From contig OX359246.1 in assembly GCA_947179485.1 (NCBI GenBank), positions 12,462,001 through 12,526,000 of the forward strand: a stretch of DNA of 64,000 bases. Direction: 5' to 3'. A program made the translations under genes and the position numbers. The notes beneath the pieces were generated by a model. That model had not been told where the DNA came from. It searched no databases and saw only the letters and a list, made by a program, of their open reading frames with translations. How positions within the stretch are numbered: the first letter of the stretch is position 1; each line of letters opens with the position of its first letter. The stretch comes from Allacma fusca. Its lineage: Eukaryota > Arthropoda > Collembola > Symphypleona > Sminthuridae. Below, piece by piece: positions 56,921 to 64,000 of the stretch.

Positions 56921-59071
56921 CACGAAGCCTCAAATTATCGCGTAGCGATGCTTTTGATCCTTTGCTGAAGGATCACTAGGACACAAATTATGAAAGAATT
57001 ACGCAAGTTTACACTGCGGGCAGTAAAAAAACTGAATATTTCAGTACATTTAACTAATACTACCTCACCCTCTTTGTAATACATACTCACTCCAACTAGC
57101 CCATTAGGAAGATTGAACATGCTAAAACACGTGGAGAAATTAGAAACCTCCAAGTGTGTGGAAACAAAGGTTTAAGTTCGAGCCAATATGTACATTTGCC
57201 TACAAAATAAAAAGGGAAATCGTATCTTGAATGCCGGATGAGTTTAATTTAATTTTTTTCACATTCAGCCTGGTTCATTTTTAATGCAATATAGTATTTA
57301 CAATGGCAAAATCACTTTTTACTTTTACCACAAATCGCTATACGTTTAAGCCCGTACCATTTTTTCTTTTTAGGGGGCAAAAGCAAAAATATTCCAGGGT
57401 TATTAGGAGTGACAGTGGAACCTTGCTTAGATGTGTACATGAAATGTCCTCTCTTCAAGATTTCAAAGGCTTGTTATTTGAAAAAATACCTTCCTTCTTT
57501 CTACCATTGAATTATTTATCTTCCCTCAACCTCCCTTCAATTCTTAAATGAATTCATCCTTTCATCATTTCGAGCCTTGATTTATTGAAAAAATGTGGAA
57601 ATGTCATTCAATCTGGCATGAATTTTTAAAATCGTTTTGATCAACAGTATGGTTGCAAATGAATGCGATAAATGAATCATGCAAATATTTAACAAGACGA
57701 ACACTTCTGCCTTTTATTTTATGAAAAAACATTAAGCGTAAAACCTTAAATACATCCGAAGGCTACTTCTAGCCCACCCTTGATTCGCCAAACATTTTTG
57801 ATAAAATATATAAAGCCTTCTCTCAACCTTCACAAATTGTCTGCACAAATTAAGGTGTGACACACCAAAAATGTCCATAGGGATGTACAATCTGCATAAC
57901 CGTATTTCGTCCCTTTTAAATTGATATGAAAGAACAAAACAAATAGTGTTACTTAATGTTATGTAGATATTTATAGATTTTCTTGCATGTGGCCTCCACA
58001 AAAACTCTCTAGTGATTACATTAATGAACCGCAGTTCCAATATATGTTGTAGTCAGTGTTTACGCATCAGTTCAATAATAAATTAAACAAAAATACAAAA
58101 ATAAATTAAATTCGTTTTCCAAACATTTCAATTTTATTTATTTATTTTGCATTTATTTTTATAAAATTACATTTTTAGAACATGAATTTCAACCAACGCG
58201 TTTACTCTACACACATTGCAAAGAATTATTTTCACAAACGACAGCTTACCCATACAGAGATTACATATTTTTGAGTGAACGGCTTAGAGACTTTTAAAAG
58301 CCCCATTGCTCCCACCACCGTTCAAGATTTTGTCCAGACCAGCTTGGAAAAATTCTTATATGTACAAGTATGAAGTATTTTCTCCACGACAAGTTTCTCC
58401 ATTTTCACAGCATTGATTCATATTAGACTACAGCTACAATTTGGCAGCTCCAACAAAACTAATAATGAAACCTTTAACTTTGAAAAAACGAACTCAATAT
58501 ATAATTCATAAGTTCAAACTGAAATCTCAATGCATCAAACTACTATCTGTACATGGGAGACGTCTATCATGTAAAGAATGATAAAATTGTGGAAAAATAT
58601 AACTCTCCCTCTGTGATATTAACACTGATAAATTCTACAATACGTTAAATGAATGGATAATGTTAAACAGACTAACATGAATGACGTGACAATAAAAACT
58701 AATGAAAATGTCATCAATTCAGACATTATACAGACGCTAATCAAAAACGTTTCCGTCTGGATATCATCCAAGCTGCCAGCAGTCTGTACACCTGATGTTG
58801 GTGGGTGATGACACCCTGACGTCTATTTAACATTATGTAATTAATGGGCAGATTTAAAATAGCTTCTCTATTATTTCCAACATCATTGTCTTAAAAATAA
58901 AGTGCTTCGCATCAGTAGGGTTCCCAGAGGTTTAGCTTCTCAAATACTACAATTATCTGTAAATTAGGTCTAAAAGTTTTGAATAAAATAAAAATATCTA
59001 TATCACATCTCCTCCCTAAAACAAAATTTGGTAACACATCTCAACTTTTGATTAACCAGCCAAAATTGTAA
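56921..59071. other. Unit B spacer, no gene seen
   Basis: Collinear with unit A 39961-43400 minus its two hAT-like inserts. Contains the empty target of those inserts near 58715-58730. No coding or RNA signal recognised. Confidence 0.5.
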
Positions 59072-61237
59072 TTACGATTTAAAAATATTGCCATAGACGA
59101 TGCTTCCTATACAGCTTAGGAATTCCATTGCTAAACTTAACGCCGATATCACCCAGCCGACAATCGCCAAATCAAAGATAACTTTAACTTCGGAAGTGGT
59201 GAATGCCAGTGGTTGAAAGTCTTTCACCGTACCATCGTCCACAATCAATTCACGGGTCACGTTCTTGACTGAGCTTAACCTAATCTTATCCCATTTCGAC
59301 CAAAAGTTATAAATGCCTGAAGTTTGAAGCGTTTTCAGCGTATCCAGCAAAACATTTCTATGGTATGTGCTGGGTTCGTACACAAACTTGTACAGAAATG
59401 TTTGTGTAAGAAAATGATCTGACACTTGCCAATTATGATGAAATTGTCTTGTCAGCTTTTGTTCCGATGTAATTTTTTTGAAATAAGCCCAGTAAAAAGG
59501 AAAGTCCCCCTCATGATAAACAAATGCCGTTTTGGGTTGTAAAAGTTGGGTCGTAATGAGATCGCCTATATTGTTCTGGCAGAGAATGTCCGAATTTTCA
59601 AAGATGTTTTCCAAAATTGGGGCCAGTTCTCCCCTAGAATTTGACGCTTTATGAACTTGTCGCTCACGGTAGGCTGATATAAAAAATTTACAGTTGCTAT
59701 CTTTAAGTCTTGTTCTGCTTTGTAAGCATACAGCCTCGCCCAATTGATTGTTGGATTTATTCTTATAATAATTTGATTTGATGGATTGTAATTCCTTACA
59801 GTTACTTGAACTCAGCACAGTGTACAATTTAAATTCTGCCAGTTGGTGGAAATATTTCCATTTAGTTTCAAAGGGGTAACTCACTGTGTAGTCGGTCTTT
59901 GCAATAGCCTTATAGGCGTTACCTATAATAATGCATGACAAAATCCAGAATACAACTAGAATTGTAATGACTTTGGTTGGCCATTTACTACCCTTTGATT
60001 CCAATCCTTTCAGGTCACCCTGTTCCAACAACGCTCCAATGTACCACAAGAAAATCCCACCTGCTCTCTTTGCCATATTTTCCACTGTTATTAGCATTGC
60101 TAGGTAAGTAAACCCTGACATGATAACAACGGAGCCACCAAATATGATCCAAACCACATGTTGAAATGGCCTGCTGATCATCATGAATGAGCTGTCCACA
60201 CTATGTACACCATCAGAGGTAATGAATTTGTAGCCATGCTGGTAGTAGTCGGAAATTAAAAATGAACTGCGAGCGTCCTCCTTCTCTTGGTAAAGCAAAC
60301 TTTTAATGTAGCTTGCATATGACGGACATGAACGTTTTGATGGCCTCTGATTAGTCTGAGAATAGTTAAGACTTTTCCATAAATGAAAACGCGTTGTTTC
60401 TTCTAATGTTTTCGGTTGTTGCCTCAAAAACGGTGAGACATCGTCTCTGTTTATTAACGATTTCTCCCAGCCATTTTTATTGTTCTTGGTTTCTCCAAGA
60501 AACCATTTCCAACATATATTTCTCCCATTTTCTGTAACCGATGCTAATGCTGCTGTTTCCCTGACGTCAATTAATTTTTGGGGATTACGTTCATAGTCAA
60601 TCAAAATCTCCGTTTTCACACAGTAGTGGCATCTCAATGTCCAGTAGATTCTGGTTTTGCTAAAGGGTGGATATTTTTTTGCCGACTGAAACATTAAAAT
60701 GACTGTAGGAATTTCTGCGGCTCTACAAATCCGGGAAAAAATTCCTTCAGAAGATCCAAAAAAACGCCAGGAAATAGTCATGACAAAATTCAACTTTTTG
60801 GTAAAGTAACCATACGGAAAAAACATCATGGACTGGGATTGCAATTCGCGAGAAAACGTCTGATCATATCTTTTGATCGGGTGCTTAAAATGCACTTCTA
60901 TTTTGTATATCAGAAATATGTTAATATGACAATATAGTACTCGAAACTTTGGTCGACGATCTTCTTGAAAAATTCGGTCTATTCTGAAAAGAGGCTGACT
61001 CAGTTTGGTTTTGATTATAGGAACGGAGACGGGCATGTCGGAGTAATTTACTAATTCGGATGTGAATTCTAGAAAGTTTATAATACAATTTTGGTAATAT
61101 TCAATTATTGGAGATAAGTCAACAAGCCTTCCAGGATTCACATCATTGGACTTAAAGAGAGCCTCTGTTTTCGTAAAACTGAAGGCTTGCTCAAATTTTA
61201 ATTGAATAAAAATCAATCGGATCAAATATTTGAGCAT
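59072..61237 (-). CDS. R8: divergent ionotropic receptor (intact)
   Basis: 721 codons in one exon, start MLKYLIRLIFIQLKFEQAFS (signal peptide). Extracellular region with DVNPGRLVDLSPIIEYYQNC, NYSDMPVSVPIIKTKLSQP and GRNICWKWFL. M1 after RPFQHVVWIIFGGSVVIMS, pore FLWYIGALLEQG, M3 ITILVVFWILSCIIIGNAYK then AIAKTDYTVSYP (Ser to Thr in the otherwise constant KSDYT). S2, M4 VIFDLAIVGWVISALSLAME. Closer to R3 than to R5/R7 in the extracellular part. Function as for R3. Upstream block not confidently found. Confidence 0.87.
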   Translation of the reverse strand: MLKYLIRLIFIQLKFEQAFSFTKTEALFKSNDVNPGRLVDLSPIIEYYQNCIINFLEFTSELVNYSDMPVSVPIIKTKLSQPLFRIDRIFQEDRRPKFRVLYCHINIFLIYKIEVHFKHPIKRYDQTFSRELQSQSMMFFPYGYFTKKLNFVMTISWRFFGSSEGIFSRICRAAEIPTVILMFQSAKKYPPFSKTRIYWTLRCHYCVKTEILIDYERNPQKLIDVRETAALASVTENGRNICWKWFLGETKNNKNGWEKSLINRDDVSPFLRQQPKTLEETTRFHLWKSLNYSQTNQRPSKRSCPSYASYIKSLLYQEKEDARSSFLISDYYQHGYKFITSDGVHSVDSSFMMISRPFQHVVWIIFGGSVVIMSGFTYLAMLITVENMAKRAGGIFLWYIGALLEQGDLKGLESKGSKWPTKVITILVVFWILSCIIIGNAYKAIAKTDYTVSYPFETKWKYFHQLAEFKLYTVLSSSNCKELQSIKSNYYKNKSNNQLGEAVCLQSRTRLKDSNCKFFISAYRERQVHKASNSRGELAPILENIFENSDILCQNNIGDLITTQLLQPKTAFVYHEGDFPFYWAYFKKITSEQKLTRQFHHNWQVSDHFLTQTFLYKFVYEPSTYHRNVLLDTLKTLQTSGIYNFWSKWDKIRLSSVKNVTRELIVDDGTVKDFQPLAFTTSEVKVIFDLAIVGWVISALSLAMEFLSCIGSIVYGNIFKS

Positions 61238-61736
61238 TCTGATTATGGAGATAAATTATTAGTCATATTGAAGTAAATGCGTTCCCCAATAATGAGAAAT
61301 CCCTCAAGGCTTCATTAGGTTTTCCATAAGCAGATTGTTCGTTAATTTTATCATTATTATTTTAATCGAAATAATTTTGTGAGCCAATTCTCAAAGCTTC
61401 ATAGATTGCACTAAAATGTGGTTCTGACTTTGACTTACAAGGTAACATTTTGGGATGGTACAAGCCGATTCAAACAAAGCATAGTACATGTTTTAGTACT
61501 CACCTAGTATGTTTCAGAACTCATGTAACTCGAGTGCATTTTGCCCCGTTCTCCTAGGACACGTCACCAAAGTTTCAAAATTTGAAACGATACCACAGGT
61601 GGGGACCTGTCTTTTCAAAAAAAGTTAACGTTAAATCCCACAAGGATTTTGAGTTTTTGAAAGTCGATGAAATTTTGATTTTAGCTATTTCAATGAAATT
61701 CAAGTTTTTACGTACATAGTTTTATATCCTTCAACA
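61238..61736. other. R8 upstream region, no gene seen
   Basis: AT-rich sequence. I could not recognise the conserved upstream block of the other receptors here. Confidence 0.4.
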
Positions 61737-61861
61737 AAATTCCCCAAAAAGTAATCCCTCCATCATTGCGCATCTGTATGTATGTTGTGATATGATATAT
61801 TCACTCCATATTTAATCACTTATACATACACATAAACTGGACTATTGAGATTTACCCTATG
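61737..61861 (+). repeat. Left arm of perfect 125-bp inverted repeat
   Basis: This stretch is the exact reverse complement of 63630-63754 over all 125 bases as I read them. It starts aaattccccaaaaagtaatc and ends tgagatttaccctatg. It may be the terminal or sub-terminal repeat of an element of about 2 kb, or an assembly effect. Confidence 0.9.
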
Positions 61862-62591
61862 ATGTACATAAGTATAACCAGGGTTACTCAAATGAAATAA
61901 TATATTTTTAACAAAAATACATAAATCTTATAAACAATTTAAAACTTGGAGCTTATGCAGCAATTTTTGGGTCGACTTTGAAAATGGAATTTTAACAGCC
62001 CAAGTAAGTAAACCTAGGAGTCAAAAATGTGACAATGCAAAAATTATTGCATATAGATAACAGTTATTTAATCTTTGTTTGTTACATTTTTGCACAAATG
62101 TGTTTGCACGCTAAATGACTAGGTGCACAAGGAATTCTCACACCAAAATAAATAAAAAATAATTATTATATTTTCGATGAAGTTGTCTATTTCAACTTGT
62201 AACATACTGCTTTGTGATTTAGTATGCAAAGTTAGTAGATCCATAGCTAAAGCTACATATTGAAACAATTCTCGCGAACATAGCAAAAATACCTGCCTCA
62301 GGCTGAATATACCCAACTACCCAACGTGCCATAGATGTCCAAAATACCATCAAATGAAAATGCCGAAAATGCCAGGGCAGTTTGGACAGGGTTAAAGCCA
62401 AAAATGCAAAGGCATTTTTAATTTCTCTAGCGTACATATGTACAACCTCCATAATTTTCCCCAATAAAATATCATCAAATTTTCTCCAAATTTAATCCCA
62501 TCAATAATTCATTGGGGAGTGAAACAAATATAAATTTGGAAAGATTACCTGTCGAGAAAATTTGACGATATTTGTGTGGGGGGTTATCTAT
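61862..62591. other. Between inverted arms, no gene seen
   Basis: AT-rich; short readings only. Text such as aatcccatcaataattcattggggagtgaaac resembles gagggattcattgagg on the other side (63517), so the repeat may be longer but degenerate. Confidence 0.4.
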
Positions 62592-63463
62592 TAGGGTTGG
62601 TCATATCGTTGCCTTTCGAAATATCGTTAATATCGTTATCGTTCACAAAAATAATCCCGATAACGATATGGTAGAACGATAAAAACGATATACAATATAA
62701 ATTGAAATAATAATGAAATTAAGCAGTAAAAGTATTAAATAAGTATTTAATTTATTAAAAGTTACATAAGCAATATAAATAAGCCGAAATAATGCTTCAA
62801 TTTCACTTATTCATTTTTCCAAATATCTGTTTAACCATTCCTTCTAGTGCTCGGACTAATCCAATTCTGAATTGAAAATTTTCGGTTCAGTTCAATTCAA
62901 TTCACTAATTTTTCGATTTAATTCAAGATGAAACTGAATCGATTGATTCAGTTCATAACATTGAATTAAATTGAATCGTTTTCCTTAAAAGTTCAAACGA
63001 TTCATTCTGCCCCAAAAATTTCAGCAACACATTTACCGTTTACAAGCTGTCCAGATCCTAAAAGTAACGATCTGTACCCTTAGTTTAACTTCCTTCTGTT
63101 GTGCACTTGGAAAATACTGCTTTCGTGTCTAGAAAGCGTATTCTTTAAGTTTACATGCGGAAACCGTTGTTTTCGATTCAGTTAAATTCAAAAATTTGAA
63201 CTGAAATGAAATGAATTAATTTTTACTGAACTGAATTGAACGGTTTTGACCACTCCTTCCGGTTCAGATGACACTTTCTAGGGCATGAAATACGTCAGAT
63301 GGTCACAGTATGCAATTTTTGACTATTCTACCTTCTTAGAACGATATTAAAGTAGCCCGATATATCGTGTGAAATATACGAGAATTATCGTAGCATATCG
63401 TTCCTCCAAATTGGACGATATTAACGATAATATCGTATCGTTATATCGGCATGACCAACCCTA
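62592..63463. mobile_element. hAT-like element built of ATCGTTATCG words
   Basis: Exact target duplication TTATCTAT at 62584-62591 and 63464-63471. Ends TAGGGTTGGTCATATCG and complement TAGGGTTGGTCATGCCG. Arms of atCGTTaATATCGTTATCG words and complements. The centre is interrupted by a second word-type element (62846-63254). Confidence 0.93.
62846..63254. mobile_element. Nested element built of GAATTGAATTC words
   Basis: Lies inside the ATCGTTATCG element. Left text tagtgctcggactaatccaattctgaattg and complement of the right text gagtggtcaaaaccgttcaattcag share AGTGSTC and CAATTC. Vocabulary like 24905-25601. A possible degraded duplication CCTTCTAG / CCTTCCGG is only suggestive. Confidence 0.6.
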
Positions 63464-63629
63464 TTATCTATACAGGCTGTACATATGCACATCAGAGATA
63501 AGCGAACTATGCTGGAGGGATTCATTGAGGAGGAAATCATTAGTGCACATGTTGAAGGGATTACTTTTCAATCAAATGTGACAATATTTGCTTGGGAGGG
63601 CTAATTATTAATGTTCTACATATGTGCGT

Positions 63630-63754
63630 CATAGGGTAAATCTCAATAGTCCAGTTTATGTGTATGTATAAGTGATTAAATATGGAGTGAATATATCATA
63701 TCACAACATACATACAGATGCGCAATGATGGAGGGATTACTTTTTGGGGAATTT
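63630..63754 (-). repeat. Right arm of perfect 125-bp inverted repeat
   Basis: Exact reverse complement of 61737-61861. The match runs up to the last known base before the gap, so the true repeat may be longer. Confidence 0.9.
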
Positions 63755-63954
63755 NNNNNNNNNNNNNNNNNNNNNNNNNNNNNNNNNNNNNNNNNNNNNN
63801 NNNNNNNNNNNNNNNNNNNNNNNNNNNNNNNNNNNNNNNNNNNNNNNNNNNNNNNNNNNNNNNNNNNNNNNNNNNNNNNNNNNNNNNNNNNNNNNNNNNN
63901 NNNNNNNNNNNNNNNNNNNNNNNNNNNNNNNNNNNNNNNNNNNNNNNNNNNNNN
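63755..63954. other. Assembly gap (200 N)
   Basis: Run of exactly 200 unknown bases, probably a fixed-size scaffold gap. Open readings across it are meaningless. Confidence 0.99.
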
Positions 63955-64000
63955 CATTTCTCATTTTCGGTGTACTACAACGCGGGGTCCTGGAGATGCA

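Larger units (their letters stand above)
48980..58970. repeat. Duplicated segment, unit B (contains R7)
   Basis: Partner of 32160-43400; see the shared landmarks listed there. Unit-B-only inserts are at 49163-50678, 51505-52165 and 55729-56408. Removing the private inserts of each unit leaves collinear sequence, so most transposition happened after the duplication. Confidence 0.85.

Noticed and set aside
63676..63964. Open readings across the N run
   Set aside because: They consist of unknown bases and carry no information.

Overview
The window is AT-rich eukaryotic DNA with no bacterial organisation. Its main content is a same-strand tandem array of a single-exon, roughly 720-745 residue membrane protein family. 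The protein has a signal peptide, a long extracellular part, an iGluR-like M1 / re-entrant pore / M3 block and a C-terminal M4. This is the layout of divergent ionotropic receptors (IRs), the chemosensory branch of the ionotropic glutamate receptors found in protostomes. Together with Tc1, hAT, pogo/Tigger and CACTA-like DNA transposons this points to an arthropod. A springtail or similar hexapod is my guess (inference only), because very large divergent IR expansions are known there.

Layout. All receptor loci lie on the minus strand. R1 (646-4910) is broken by two DNA transposons and a stop in M4. R2 (7097-8994) is a decayed pseudogene with M1 deleted. R3 (18644-20851) is intact. R4 (23181-26081) is split by one clean insertion. 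R5 (36542-38776) is intact. R6 (45462-48397) is a pseudogene with a hAT element replacing its middle. R7 (53042-55234) and R8 (59072-61237) are intact. Two short receptor remnants sit just 3' of R1 and R2 (about 95-570 and 6795-7115). R5 and R7 lie in large duplicated segments (about 32.16-43.4 kb and 48.98-58.97 kb). R1 and R2 also belong to a duplicated unit.

The space between receptors is transposon-derived. At 9463-14612 lies a 5.15 kb CACTA/EnSpm-like element with two divergently transcribed multi-exon genes: a tnp2-like transposase (plus strand) and a BEN-domain protein (minus strand). It is flanked by an AT dinucleotide duplication, and paralogous empty sites support the boundary. At least ten short elements with hAT-type signatures (mostly CAG or TAG termini, 8-bp target duplications) have interiors made almost entirely of degenerate copies of one short word, with a different word in each family: GGGACGGGACAA, TTACTCATTACTTAC, CCTTCCTTCA, GATTCAATTC, TGAACTGAATG, CCTACATACAA, CCGGTTTTAACC, ATCGTTATCG, CAGGGATTTT and GTTTTCGTTA. 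I regard this set of word-built elements as the most unusual content of the window. Other mobile remnants are a Tc1 transposase, several hAT transposase C-termini, a Tigger-like element, two LTR-like sequences and elements built on about 170-bp repeats.

The four intact receptors would each encode one ligand-gated channel subunit. No ligand can be inferred. A short block about 0.3-0.5 kb upstream of most of the receptor starts is conserved, is the best candidate for the promoter, and has been hit repeatedly by transposons. I see no rRNA, tRNA, CRISPR or viral genes. A 200-base run of N lies at 63755-63954, directly against one arm of a perfect 125-bp inverted repeat.
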